The notes beneath the pieces are model-generated. The model ran no database searches and was not told the origin of the DNA. It worked only from the letters and a program-made list of their open reading frames with translations. DNA of 64,000 nucleotides from Catonia carolina (Eukaryota > Arthropoda > Insecta > Hemiptera > Achilidae). Shown here piece after piece: positions 52,901-62,105 of this stretch; positions within the stretch are counted from its first letter, which is position 1, and each line of letters begins with the position of its first letter. Location: the NCBI GenBank assembly GCA_035578175.1, contig JAQMRL010000016.1, positions 4,138,721-4,202,720 of the forward strand, read 5' to 3'. Made by a program: the position numbers and the translations under genes.

Positions 52901-55634
52901 AGAGGGAGGCAAAGATTAGAATATATAAAGCAAATTACAAAAGATGTAGGGTGTTACAGGTATGTAGATATGAAACGACTTGCGCAAGATAGAACAGGTT
53001 GGAAAACTGCATCAAACCAGTCGAGAGACTGATGACAAAAAAATCATGTTAATTTAAAAGTTACACAAGTATAAAAAAACCATTACCTTGTTGTGCTGAA
53101 ATTAGCTTCTGAAGGCTTGAATGAAAGTGCGCATTTGTTCGGTAAATTGCATGGTGCTGGAGGTACATTATCTCGTTTGTCACATTTCCACGGTTCATAA
53201 GTTTTGAGATCTTTATTCGGCCGAGGATCTGTCATCCATGTCAACGCTTGCGTAGTTGTCACAAACCAAACATCTTCCCTAAAATAAAAACAAAACAAAA
53301 TACTTAACTGAAATTTCAAAAATTTGGAGAGATAATAACACCAAAAATATTAGATGTTAATGATTTGATCAATGAGGTAAACTACCCATACAGACTACAA
53401 TCAATGTTACAATTTTAGAACTTTATGAAGACAGGAAAGTTTCCTGTCTCTGATTTCTTGTCATTGCCAAAAAAAAACTATATCTATTGTTCTATTTTAT
53501 ATAATTTCACTAATCTTCTTTTTAAACTGCGTGAACTTTTGTCTTTACTTACACGTGTTTCGGTGGATCCACCATCATCAGAGTAAATAACGTAACAGAA
53601 ACTAAAACCTTTTTTATTTATTTAAAATCTAACCCACCGAGTTGGTCTAGAGGTAAAGTCGTCGCCAAAATCAGCTGTTTAACAGCTGATTTTCGGAGAC
53701 GAAGGTTCCTGGTTCAAATCCTAGTAAAGATAGTTACTTTTATACGGATTTGAATAATAGACAGTGGCTGCCAGTGTAATTTGATGGTTGGGGTTCAATT
53801 AACCATACTCTCTCAGGAATGGTCGACCTGGATCAGTACAAGACTATACCTCATTTACATGTCATACACATCATCCTTACCTCATTGGGTCATGGGGTTG
53901 CTTATTGTTCTCAATTGAACAGATTGCAACGTACACATATCAGGAATAAAAAAAAAAAAAATTAAAATCTGTAGAAGATAATACATCTTCAGACATTTGT
54001 ATAAAAACAGTTTTTATACAAATGACTAATAATTACAGAACAGTCGGACGTTAAAAAAAAAACCTGAAAAATACCAATATTATTCTTAAAATTGCGTTGG
54101 TCGCTTTATAGGGGTTTAACTGTAATAAAAATGACTTACTGTTTAATCACCCAATCGATGAATTTATGCAGTCCTCTTTCAAGCTCTTTGATCTGAAACC
54201 AATTGGTGTGGAAAGGCATCATGTATGGCGCTCTGTTCTGTTTGTAGTATCGGTTGAAATCCTCTTGCAGCCATTCAAATACTTCTTCTGGATCATGATT
54301 GTGTAAAACACATTGGTCTAAATATGGACAGTGACCTCCTTCATACGTTTCTACGAAATGAGCATTCAATGGAACTTCCCAGATACCTGAAATATATCAA
54401 AAAATTGTATTTTTTAAATACGTAATCTTCTATGAAAAAAAATCTGGCGTGAAACACTCACAGAACTTTCTCTTGACAACGCAAATAATGAATAATATAA
54501 CCTAACATTAATAATAAAACATTGGAAATAAACAAAAAAAAACTAACCAAAAAACCATAACCTAATATTAATCATTAGTGAAAAATACTTGAAAATGCTG
54601 AAAGGTTAATAACTTTAAATATATTTCATATTATTAGTGATTTACGGAAAATATCTTGATTTGTCTCAAACCACTTTTCAGAGAGAATCTGTAATCTTTC
54701 TACACTAGTGGTATCTCATGACATGTTACTAGGGTGAAAGAATTTCGGTTGCAATTAAAATGTAAAGTTTATTATAAATAGAATAACTTTTAAAAGTAAA
54801 ACTGAGAACTTGTAATTGTGGCTTAATCCAAAATTTAATATAGAGTGATTTTTTAGTCGAGTTACCCAATTGTTAAAGTCTGGTAATTTCTTCAAAGAAA
54901 GGGAAATTTTGTTTTGGGACATGAAGTTGGTAGCATTACTCAACCAGTATAGATACGGTAGTGTGAGTTGATTCTCCTTGAGCTGTGTAAAATTTTGTGC
55001 CGTTTCCAGTCGTGTAATGAACAGTGTCTTTTAACCTAGAACAACAGGTTTTCAATCTTGAACAATATTTTGCTACGAAATCGTACGCGAGTGTAAAAGA
55101 ATAATTTCAAATTAAATTTGTTGGTGTTTCTCCACCAGAATAAATGTCAATTTCTAGGCTAACAAACTGATTTTAAGAGACAGGTAGTGTTTCTGACATT
55201 GGTTGACCAACGCTCTTGACAAAAGACGTTTTACAGAATGTGAAAACAAGATTGCTCAATTCTCCACAAGAAAAGTTTACGAAAACTTTCCTCACAAGTT
55301 GGTTTGTCATACTCGAGTGTTCAGAAAGGTGCTAAAAAATTGATATTGTATCCGTATTGTGTATGATTAGTACAAGAGCTTTAGCCTCCAGATTTAAACA
55401 AGCGATTGCATCATTGTCATTGGTTTAGGTCTTTTGTAAATGATAACGGAATCAAAGTAATTTATCAGAAAATGATCTGATAAAACAGAACTTACCTGGG
55501 AAAGACTTAGTTGGACAAGTACCAGACTTGCATTCATGTGGAATCTTGTAGTCCAACGTATAAGGCCAAATTGGAAACTTCAATGGAGGAATGCCAACTG
55601 AACTGTCGTAGATGAATCCAAAATCGTCAATTAC
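46816..55634 (-). CDS. Chitin deacetylase-like gene, last four coding exons (join of 55634..55496, 54386..54140, 53278..53087, 46927..46816)
   Basis: Insect chitin deacetylases (carbohydrate esterase family 4) are secreted enzymes that remove acetyl groups from chitin in cuticle, trachea or gut matrix. Joined exons give one frame of 229 residues to the stop. It contains VIDDFGFIYDSSVG and WPYTLDYKIPHECKSGTC (motif-4 region), GIWEVPLNAHFVETYEGGHC, the Cys-rich CPYLDQCVLHN, RAPYMMPFHTNWF (motif-5 region with the conserved His), VWFVTTTQALTWMTDP, CNLPNKCALSFKP and a C-terminal CRECPNRYPWLGDSEGTG. Phases match exactly at all three introns (phase 1, 2, 2). The N-terminal chitin-binding domain, motifs 1-3 and signal peptide are not in these exons. 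The GGHCPYLDQCVLHN block recalls the CDA4/CDA5 type; I do not assign a subgroup. Confidence 0.92.
46928..47842. other. Intron sequence, unassigned
   Basis: 3' part of the large chitin deacetylase intron. No repeat recognised except A/T-rich runs. Confidence 0.35.
47843..48000 (-). repeat. Degenerate SINE-like sequence
   Basis: TTATTTTACGTCCAACTATTTTG and TCAGACCTGACAGGGATTG are worn versions of the S1/S4 tail and head. No TSD. Confidence 0.4.
48050..48640 (+). pseudogene. LINE-gamma 3' fragment, split by an S1 SINE
   Basis: Encodes the C-terminal tail of a non-LTR retrotransposon polyprotein: LLYRSESWVTTKR, AAEMRFLRRVNGCSRLDLIH, NEEIRSELSVFRLNGKVEEY, LERMPEERIPLKVMEYVPAG, then (after the SINE) a GRRDVGRP-type stretch and a 3' end AACAGGCTTATGCCTAATCC. 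The reverse-transcriptase core is missing. The same 3' end family is at 60158-60385. Lies in the chitin deacetylase intron, antisense to the gene. Confidence 0.75.
48341..48513 (-). repeat. S1 SINE with 13-bp TSD
   Basis: Full-length minus-strand SINE. GGAAGAAGGGACG flanks it at 48328-48340 and 48514-48526 inside LINE-gamma, so the SINE is younger than that fragment. Confidence 0.93.
48924..49282 (+). repeat. Rep-E copy 2, uninterrupted
   Basis: Shares TGATGAGCTCTGAACGTATG, AGCCAATCACTTGCCA and TCTATAATCGATGTGTTC with 12345-12925 and GTTCTGATTGGTCTAAACG with 13687, but lacks Rep-F. It therefore shows the state before that insertion. Confidence 0.7.
49565..51173 (-). pseudogene. LINE-alpha copy v: reverse transcriptase with one stop, intronic
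   Basis: 5'-truncated jockey-group element in sense with the chitin deacetylase gene inside its last intron. From 51173 down: CGLDEISSIIVKECKHLL, NYRPISILNTISKIFEKL, QHGFQKGRSTKTA, AVFLDLSKAFDCVDHE, AGVPQGSVLGPILF, LLFADDTSVIS, then TAG replacing a Gln codon after VNGKKC (50351-50353), then VKFLGVSLDRSLSWDF and the C-terminus to 49664. The codon that is TAG in copies iii and iv is GAG here (EKALAVF). The 3' end has GGAGT/ACTCC hairpin and an A-tract (T-rich 49548-49573). Confidence 0.92.
51185..51590 (+). repeat. Rep-D copy 6, full length
   Basis: From CAGACAGGTGGAGTGTC to CAGCTTTTTGGCTGATGACC and AACAACAACA. Followed at once by a second partial copy. Confidence 0.85.
51591..51782 (+). repeat. 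Rep-D copy 7, tandem 3' half
   Basis: Restarts at CCTGTGGTGAATGAAGTG and runs to CAGCTTTTTGGCTGATCACC and AAACAAC. Tandem with copy 6. Confidence 0.8.
51783..53041 (+). pseudogene. LINE-beta reverse-transcriptase 3' fragment, interrupted by a hAT element
   Basis: 5'-truncated non-LTR retrotransposon. Before the insertion it reads YIIFANDIVVLAETKKELED (the catalytic FADD is changed to FAND). Precise removal of the hAT element restores ALNGMDEIL. After it come INKNKTKVLCSSKSG, VGEFCYLGSKITKDGRS, RSETWVIGAAEKKRIEAFE, CYRKMLKIRWVDKISN and AVLRRMDEKR; a frameshift near 52800 then leads to GNILRHPG, NCRGRQRLEYIKQITKD and RTGWKTASNQSRD at the 3' end (~53032). Such tails are common in insect endonuclease-reverse transcriptases; the clade is not determined. 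Antisense to the host gene, in its intron. Confidence 0.88.
51853..52323. mobile_element. Non-autonomous hAT-like element (471 bp)
   Basis: Ends CAGTCATGTCAAAGATAC and GAGTTTGACACTACTG are inverted. A perfect 8-bp TSD CCTTAAAT lies at 51845-51852 and 52324-52331. GC-rich palindromic motifs (GCCCGCGGGC) near the left end. No transposase. Confidence 0.92.
53087..53278 (-). CDS. Chitin deacetylase exon n-1
   Basis: Acceptor TTTTAG|GGAAGATG, donor ACAAG|GTAATG. 192 bp. Encodes EDVWFVTTTQALTWMTDPRP, EPWKCDKRDNVPPAPC and CNLPNKCALSFKPSEANF. Confidence 0.93.
53631..53961 (+). repeat. S2 SINE copy 5 with 9-bp TSD, in a CDA intron
   Basis: Complete: head ACCGAGTTGGTCTAGAGG, hairpin insert, box B GGTTCAAATCC, full body, A-tract. 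TSD TTAAAATCT at 53622-53630 and 53962-53970. Confidence 0.92.
54030..54063 (+). repeat. S1 SINE tail fragment
   Basis: AATTACAGAACAGTCGGACG then TTAAAAAAAA, only the last ~35 bp of S1. Confidence 0.6.
54140..54386 (-). CDS. Chitin deacetylase exon n-2
   Basis: Acceptor TTTCAG|GTATCTGG, donor AAACA|GTAAGT. 247 bp. Completes the split Gly and encodes IWEVPLNAHFVETYEGGHC, EVFEWLQEDFNRYY, APYMMPFHTNWFQIKELERG and KFIDWVIK. The donor gives an apparent stop (CAG TAA) if read through. Confidence 0.93.
54448..54595 (-). repeat. Rep-A right-end fragment in a CDA intron
   Basis: CTGGCGTGAAACACTCAC, ACTTTCTCTTGACAACG, then CATAACCTAATATTAATC. Ends abruptly. Confidence 0.75.
54600..55495. other. CDA intron, unassigned
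   Basis: No recognised repeat or exon. Confidence 0.35.
55496..55634 (-). CDS. Chitin deacetylase exon n-3
   Basis: Acceptor TTGCAG|GTAATTGAC, donor CCCAG|GTAAG. 139 bp, begins in phase 0 (Val), ends one base into a Gly codon. Encodes VIDDFGFIYDSSVGIPP and the IPHECKSGTCPTKSFP segment. Confidence 0.9.
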
Positions 55635-55856
55635 CTGCAATCAAAAAGTTTAACTTTAAAATTTGTTTTTTACTTTTGTTCACCTGCCCACCAGTATTTT
55701 TTATTGCTTTCTCTTGCCTATATGAATATATTCATGGGAAGGAAAGTACTGTTTGCACGTTGATTTTTTGAAAGCTAATTTCCACCGAATATACACGTTT
55801 TCAGACTTGCTGAACCCAAAAAAAACATGTTTTTAACAACTAATCTCTGTGTGTGT

Positions 55857-56046
55857 TTTTTTTTGCGCCCTGGAGACTCAAGGAGGAGTATAGGAAATGT
55901 CAGTTATAACACCTGAAATACATAAAAGAATCACACAATATATCACTACTATCAAGCAAGAAATTCTTGTACGCTATAAAAAGTTTCACCGATCAAGTAA
56001 TTTTTCAGATTCTTTTTAAAGGAATGCAAATTATCACAACATTTTA
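55857..56046 (-). repeat. LINE-alpha copy vii: 190-bp 3' end in a (GT)n tract
   Basis: GCGCCCTGGAGACTC, GAGGAGTATAGGAAATGTC, ACACCTGAAATACATAAAAG, to TTATCACAACATTTTAAA. GTGTGTGT on both sides is consistent with a TSD. Confidence 0.85.
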
Positions 56047-56582
56047 AAGTGTGTGTGTGTGAATAAAATAACTCAAGAACAAAACATCGTACGAAGTTGA
56101 AACTTGAAACTTAAGTTAGGTACCATTAGATGACCTGAAAGAAACATAATCATCAAAATCGGTCAACCGGAAGTAGTAATTTATTCATGTAATTTTTTGC
56201 TTTTTTGCGCTTTTCCCAAAAACCACTCTTATGTTTCTTTTTAAATCACCTTATTAAATACATTTTTTATGCTCTACATGATAGGGTAAGCGCCATGTCT
56301 GCTGAAATTCTTGCGGAGGGTGTGCTCTCACAGTAAAAAAATTATTTTTTTAAGATTGCAGCCTTAATATGAATTTAGGGGCAAGAGTGTATATAATTAA
56401 AATTGAAGAAAATTAAAAAAACCCACAAGCTTAATTTCAAACATATTTTTTTGTACAACGCTTAGTTTAGTGGTGATTAGTGATTTTCTGTTTGTTTTTC
56501 AAGAAAATCTGTAAAAAAATGGATATTTTAAGATTTCAGCCTTAGTATGCATTTTGCAAAAAAAGTGTTTATAATCACATTT

Positions 56583-56960
56583 GTTGTTTAGGTCATCAGC
56601 CAAAAGGCTGGTTTGAACCTGTAGAGGTTTTACTAAGTAAAACGAGGAGTCAGGTGGTTTACCCTGCCTTCCTCACTGAGTGGAAAAGTACGCTTATTAG
56701 CATGTCGGGCCCTCTGAAGAGCACATATTTTCCACCCTGTAAATGACACCTTCACTTCATTCACCACAGGGTCTGGTTGTTTAATGAAATTCATTACTTT
56801 CAGTGGAGATAACTCTGATTAGTGTCTTTTACACCTCTACCTCTTCTGTACTTCAATAATTCAGCCATTTAATTGGCTGACCATGCGATAAGAAACATAA
56901 CTATTTATTTTAGCCCTGCAACAAACAGATTGAGTGTAAATAATTTTACACTCTTACATT
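56583..56960 (-). repeat. Rep-D copy 8
   Basis: TTGTTTAGGTCATCAGCC to GATTGAGTGTAAATAATT. The flanking ACATTT/ACATTT may be a short TSD. Confidence 0.8.
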
Positions 56961-57149
56961 TATAGGAAATTAAAAACCTTCAACTTTTATTTCAAGCATT
57001 TTTCTCTACAGAGCCAAGTTTAGCGTAAACGAGTGATTTTCTGTATTAAGCCAGACTAAGGTTGGTTTTCATTTGGCATCATTCACTCATGATTAAAATA
57101 AGGTCATATTTTTTGAGGTTAGTTTTTGTTTATTTGAAATCCCATCAAC

Positions 57150-57305
57150 AGCTTGATCATTAGCGATTTCGGTGGGTTAAGAAATTTTAATGATGGGTTT
57201 TGGTATGTAATAATTTCCACGCCCTAGCTGGGAACTGAACCTGGGACCTCCACTTAGTAGGCTAGCGCGCTATCCAGTACGACACAGAGGCAGCCATTTG
57301 TCCAT
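57150..57305 (-). repeat. S5-like tRNA-derived SINE in Rep-A
   Basis: Minus strand: TGTCGTACTGGATAGCGCG (box A), TCCCAGGTTCAGTTCCCAG (box B), short body. TSD unclear. Confidence 0.65.
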
Positions 57306-57395
57306 TTTTTTTTATGGTGTTTACTAATGTTCGATTATATCGTTCATTATATGCATTGGCAAGAGAAAGTTGTGTGTTTCATACCAGATTTTCCT

Positions 57396-57575
57396 GTTAT
57401 TAAGTCAAACTACGGTTGGTTTTCTTTTTGGATTATTCTCTCATGATTAAAATAAGATTAGGTTTTCTGAGGTTAGTTTTATTTGTTTATTTCCACTGTT
57501 TTATTAGTAATTCAGGTTATATTGTTCATTACTTGTATTGGCAAGAGAAAATCGTGTGAGTTTTCACACCAGTTT
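57396..57575 (+). repeat. Second Rep-A right end, abutting copy 11
   Basis: Repeats the Rep-A terminal 170 bp: CAAACTACGGTTGG, TCATGATTAAAATAAG, TTGGCAAGAGAAAATCGTG, TTTTCACACCAG. Confidence 0.7.
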
Positions 57576-58374
57576 TTTTGTTACTTCCACAGGTGCTCCA
57601 AAAGTTAGTACTAACTATTACGCGAAAACCGAAGAAAAAATTTATAGAAAATTTTATGATATTCATTTTTTCTTTACATTTTATAAATTTTACACATTTT
57701 ATATTTTCAAACTCTTTTCATGGGAGATATTATTTTTTATACTTTATATAAAGTATTTACTTCCTTATTATGCAATAAAACAAATTTTCTTTCTTGATTT
57801 CGGGCTAGGGTCTGGAAATTTTCGCAAGTCAAAACCGACTGTTCTAGATTGATAACCCACCATAGTTGCTAATAACCAAGCAGTTGTAGCGACTTTAAAT
57901 AAAAAAAATTTAAAAAATTATAAAAAATTTTCTTTTTATTTATTTGTTGACTTACAACATTCTTCTTCGGGGTGTACTATATTTATATTATTCAACATTT
58001 ATGTAATTATAATTTTATTTTAATATAATAATTCTATGTTACAAGCGATTTCATAAATACAATTTATTCACAAGGTTAGCGTTTAATTTTGATTGAATCG
58101 TGTACGTCAAAACGCACGAGGAATTAATGAGGCAGGCTGTAAAATTGTTTCAGTTCAGTTACACGTAGATGGTGTTCTACCAAATAGTAACATCAATTGT
58201 ACCTAATATAATTACTATTGTAGCACACATTGCAACGTTTCTTACTGCATAGATATAATATTGGCAACATAAAAATCGCAGAACACGGCCAAGTCAAAGG
58301 TTATTTATTGTGGTAATACATCTTGATGTATTATGGGCATAACTTGATAACATATGCTCACAATACATTTTGCA
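57576..58374. other. Unassigned spacer
   Basis: AT-rich. The 104-codon frame at 57538-57852 is Phe/Tyr-rich and looks random. No CDA exon was found here. Confidence 0.3.
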
Positions 58375-58480
58375 CTACGCCTGTAATAGGCACGTGGAGT
58401 GTTAAATTAATTGCACTGTTGGTTCCAGGGCTACAAAAAAATAGTTCTGTTCTTTAACACACGGTCAGCCAATTATATGT
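58375..58480 (+). repeat. Rep-D 5' fragment
   Basis: GCACGTGGAGTGTTAAATT, GTTCCAGGGCTACAAAAAA, CACGGTCAGCCAATTATAT, then abrupt switch to an inverted Rep-D. Confidence 0.7.
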
Positions 58481-58818
58481 TGTTGTTTAGGTGATCAGCC
58501 GAAAGGCTGGTTTGAACTTGTAGAGCTTTTACTAAGTAAAACGAGGAGTGATCTGGTTTACCATTGCCTTCCTCACTCAGTGCAAAAGTACGCTTATCAG
58601 CATGCCGAGCCCTCTGAAAAGCACATATTTTCCACTCTGCAAATGACACCTTCACTTCATTCAGCACAGGGTTTGGCTGTATAATGAAATTCATTACTTT
58701 CACACGAGATAACTCTGATTAGTGTCTTTTACACCTCTAACTCTTCTGTTCTTAAATGATTCAGTCAATTAATTGGCTGACCATGTGATAAGAAACAGAA
58801 CTATTTATTTTAGCCCTG
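58481..58818 (-). repeat. Rep-D copy 9
   Basis: TTGTTGTTTAGGTGATCAGCC to TATTTATTTTAGCCCTG. All landmarks present. Confidence 0.8.
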
Positions 58819-59155
58819 TTTCTTATCACATGGTCAGCCAATTAATTGACTGACTCATTTAAGAATCAATTTATATGATTGAACTAATTAAGAACAGAAA
58901 AGATAGAGGTGTAAAAGACACTAATCAAAGTTATCGCCACTGAGAATAATAAATTTCACTATACAGCCAGACCACTGTGGTGAATGAAGTGAAAGTGTCA
59001 TTTGCAGGGTGGAAAGTGGGTGCTTTTTGGAGGGGGCCTGGCATGCTGATAAGCATACTCTTTTAACTCCAGTGACGAAATCCACCTCACTCCTTGTTTT
59101 TACTTAGTAAAACCTTAAGAGTTTCAAACCAACCTTTCGGCTGTTGACCTAAATA
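58819..59155 (+). repeat. Rep-D copy 10, inverted partner of copy 9
   Basis: TTTCTTATCACATGGTCAGCC to AACCTTTCGGCTGTTGACC. It forms a ~670-bp imperfect palindrome with copy 9. Confidence 0.8.
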
Positions 59156-59156
59156 G

Positions 59157-59280
59157 TCAACCACCTTACCTCAGGTAGATCACTATTAAAGAGCTGCAAT
59201 TGCTCACAGTTCCTTTTTTGTACATTTTTTTGAAGTGATAATGTACGCAAAGCATAATACCTTTGATATCAAATTTTTTA
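59157..59280 (+). repeat. LINE-alpha copy viii: C-terminal coding fragment
   Basis: AGTCAACCACCTTACCTC, AGAGCTGCAATTGCTCACAG, GAAGTGATAATGTACG, as in copy ii at 5412-5520. Starts at the Rep-D end. Confidence 0.75.
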
Positions 59281-59532
59281 TTAGACTGTTGCTAATAACC
59301 AAGCAAAACACTACTCTATAACGACAAAATAACGAAAACAGTCCTACATTTTGCCAAAAACGCAGGAATTGGCATGAAATAAATTTTCTTTCCTCAAAAA
59401 ATCGCTATAGTGGACATAAATACAAGCAATTTGAATGGTATTTTTTTTAACATAACGATCAAACTTTTTCAAAAGTACCATATAAATTAAATTTTTTTTG
59501 AGTCGATGGTTGATAAAATCAGTTAAGTCATA
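59281..59532. other. Unassigned spacer
   Basis: Nothing recognised. Confidence 0.3.
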
Positions 59533-60159
59533 CTTTTTTTTTTGTTTAACATCCGACTGTTATGCAATTACTGCTAATGCAGACAGTGAAGAAAGAAATG
59601 ATTTTTTGTAATGTATAAAAATATGCTGTGCCTGAATGGGATTCGAACCCAAGACCGCATGATTGTGGTCTTGGTTGGAACATGGTTTAAAAAGTTGTGA
59701 CAATTTAAGTCATTTTAAAAAAAACTAAAACAATATTTGATTGATGAAACATTTTACAGTGTGCACGAATTCCTTTCTAAATAGTTTTTGGTTGAAAATT
59801 ATTAAACTTCTGATTAAACAAATATTGTGTACTTTTTGATACAAAGGGATTCATGACAACCCTACTGAGTTAAGCAGTAGCAAGAAAAAATATTGGTAAG
59901 TGATGAATTTATCATTGTGTTTTATTTTTTTATTTTTGTGTGATATTTGATTCAATGGGTTTAATGACAAACCTACTGAAGTAAACAGTAGCAAAAACAA
60001 TTTTTTGGTGGTAAGTGATGAATTTATCATTGGTGACAAACTTTCAGTTTATCAGTTTTATCTTGACATGTCCTATACTTTCTTTGGAGTCTCCTGGATG
60101 CAGGAAAAAAAATGATGAGAGGCGAGCTTGTTACCAACTGCGCCAATGCGGCCGGCAGA
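59533..60159 (-). repeat. S1 SINE split by a LINE-alpha 3' end
   Basis: SINE tail and body at 59533-59663, head at 60112-60159 (GCCGGCCGCATTGGCGCAG). Outer TSD TAAGTCATA at 59524-59532 and 60160-60168. Confidence 0.9.
59664..60111 (+). repeat. LINE-alpha copy ix: 3' UTR inserted into S1
   Basis: TTAAAAAGTTGTGACAATTT, two tandem 3' units, hairpin ACTTT-CTTT-GGAGT, A-tail. TSD ATGAT at 59659-59663 and 60112-60116. Confidence 0.88.
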
Positions 60160-60390
60160 TAAGTCATATAGCGAGATAATTGCTGCTGTGTAGAAGCGCA
60201 ACAGATCAGAACATCCAGCTCCTTAAGGGTTAAGAGAAACTGGTCCAAACATTTACTTCGGATGCCCGCACACAGATTTCCTCTGCGAGCACAGAAATAT
60301 AAACCTAGAGGGAAGCGAGGCTTAGGAAGACCTAAAAAAAGATGGATGCCGGAACAGGCTATTGAGACTAATCCTTGACACATGATGATA
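60160..60390 (+). pseudogene. LINE-gamma 3'-end fragment
   Basis: Encodes KYKPRGKRGLGRPKKRW then EQAIETNP and a stop, the very C-terminus of a non-LTR polyprotein. The ATGCCGGAACAGGCTATTG...CTAATCCTTG end parallels 48600-48635. The S1 TSD lies within it. Confidence 0.65.
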
Positions 60391-60466
60391 ATGAAATTGA
60401 AAACAACCTCACTCCTCGGTTTACTAAGTAAAAACTTCTAGAGGTTAAATCTCTTCTGATTTTTAC

Positions 60467-61375
60467 TTTCTCTTGCCTATATGAATACATAGGAAGGAAA
60501 GTATTGTTATCATGTCGATTTTTCAAAATCGAGTTTTCACCGGATCTATACGTTTTCAGACCCCCTGAATCCAAAAACCATGTTTTTAGCGATTGGTCTG
60601 TGTGTGTGTGTGAACAGAATATCTCAAGATCAGAACATCATATGAACTTGAAACTTAAAACTTAAGTTGTATACCACTACTGGACCCGACATGAACATTT
60701 TCATCAAAATCGGTCAACCAGAAGTAGTAGTTTATTCATGTAATTTTCTCAAAAACTGGTCCTACGATTTTATTTAATATCGCCTGGTTTACTAAATTGT
60801 ATATGCTGTACAAGATAGGGTGGGCGGCATGTTTGCTGAAATTCTTGGTGAGGCTTTTTGTAATTAAAAAAAATTGTTTTTTTTAAGATTGCGACTTAAA
60901 TATGCATTTTAGCGCAAAAATGTATAATAAAAGTTGTAGACAATTTAAAATCCTACAACTTTTATTTCAAACATTTTTTTGTATAACGCTTAAGTTTAGC
61001 GGTAATTAGCAATTTTCTGTTTTTTCTCACGAAAACATGTGAAAAATATATTTTTTTAAGATTTCGGCCTTAGTATGCATTTGACGACAAAAGTGTATAT
61101 AATTAAATTTATAGGAAATTAAAAGATCAACAACTTTTATTTAGAGCATTTTTCTTTACAGAGCCTATATTCAGCGTGAAAGAGTGATTTTCCGTATTTT
61201 TAAGCCTAACAGGTTGATTTTCATTTTGCATCGTTCACTCACGATTAAAATTAGGTTATGTTTATTGAGGTTAGTTTTTTGTTTATTTCTAATGTTTTAT
61301 TAGGTAATTTTGGGTTCATTGTTAATTATTTGCATTGGCAAGAGAAAGTTGTGTGAATGTTGCACACCAGATTTT
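60467..61375 (+). repeat. Rep-A copy 12, full length
   Basis: Left CTTTCTCTTGCCTATATG, right TTGGCAAGAGAAAGTTGTG and TTGCACACCAGATTTT; uninterrupted. Confidence 0.88.
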
Positions 61376-61589
61376 GATATTAGGTAATTTAGTTATTTAA
61401 TAAAGAACCAGTAGATTACACAACCAAAGCTAACAGAATGAATAATTTGTACAGTAGTTTTGTTTCTGCTAATTATAATAATATACTGCGTTTGAGTGAC
61501 ATCAACGAATGTTACGACTGAATAACAGTACCACGTTGTTTAAATATTAACGTATACTAACACAACGAATCTTAGTACTCATTAAATTA
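61376..61589. other. Unassigned spacer
   Basis: No gene or repeat recognised. Confidence 0.3.
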
Positions 61590-62105
61590 TTATTTTTTGT
61601 AATCAGTTTCTTGACTGGTTCGATGCAGTTCTCCAAGCTGTTCTATCTTGCGAAAGTCGTTTCATATCTACATACCTGTAACACCCTACATCTTTTGTAA
61701 TCTGCTTTTAATATTCTACCCTTTGCCTCCCCCTACAATTCACTCCCTCAATATTACCCTCCGTTATTGATAGATGTCTAAAGATATGCCCCAATAGCCT
61801 ATCCGTTCTTCTCGTAAGATGTTTCCGTAAACTTCTTCATTAATCCATAAGTCTAACAACCTCTGAATTACTTATTTTGTCCACCCACCTAATCTTTAAC
61901 ATTTTTCTACAACACCACATTTCAAAAGTTTCTATCCTCTTCCTTTCTACAGCCCCTATCACCCACATTTCACTCCCGCACAATGCTACATGCCAAGCAT
62001 AGTGTTTTAAGAATTTTTCCTAATCTGTTAATCAATGTTTGTAGATGGTGAACTGTTTTTCATTTCAAAAGGTTTTCTAGCTTGAGCAATCCTACTTTTG
62101 ATATA

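Larger units (their letters stand above)
55707..57395 (+). repeat. Rep-A copy 11, full span with three insertions
   Basis: Left end CTTTCTCTTGCCTATATG, right end TTGGCAAGAGAAAGTTGTG. Interrupted by a LINE-alpha 3' fragment (55857-56046), Rep-D copy 8 (56583-56960) and a tRNA-like SINE (~57150-57300). Confidence 0.8.

Noticed and set aside
55637..57852. Upstream chitin deacetylase exons
   Set aside because: I looked for the motif-1 to motif-3 exons on the minus strand and found no convincing coding stretch; the region is Rep-A, Rep-D and random frames.
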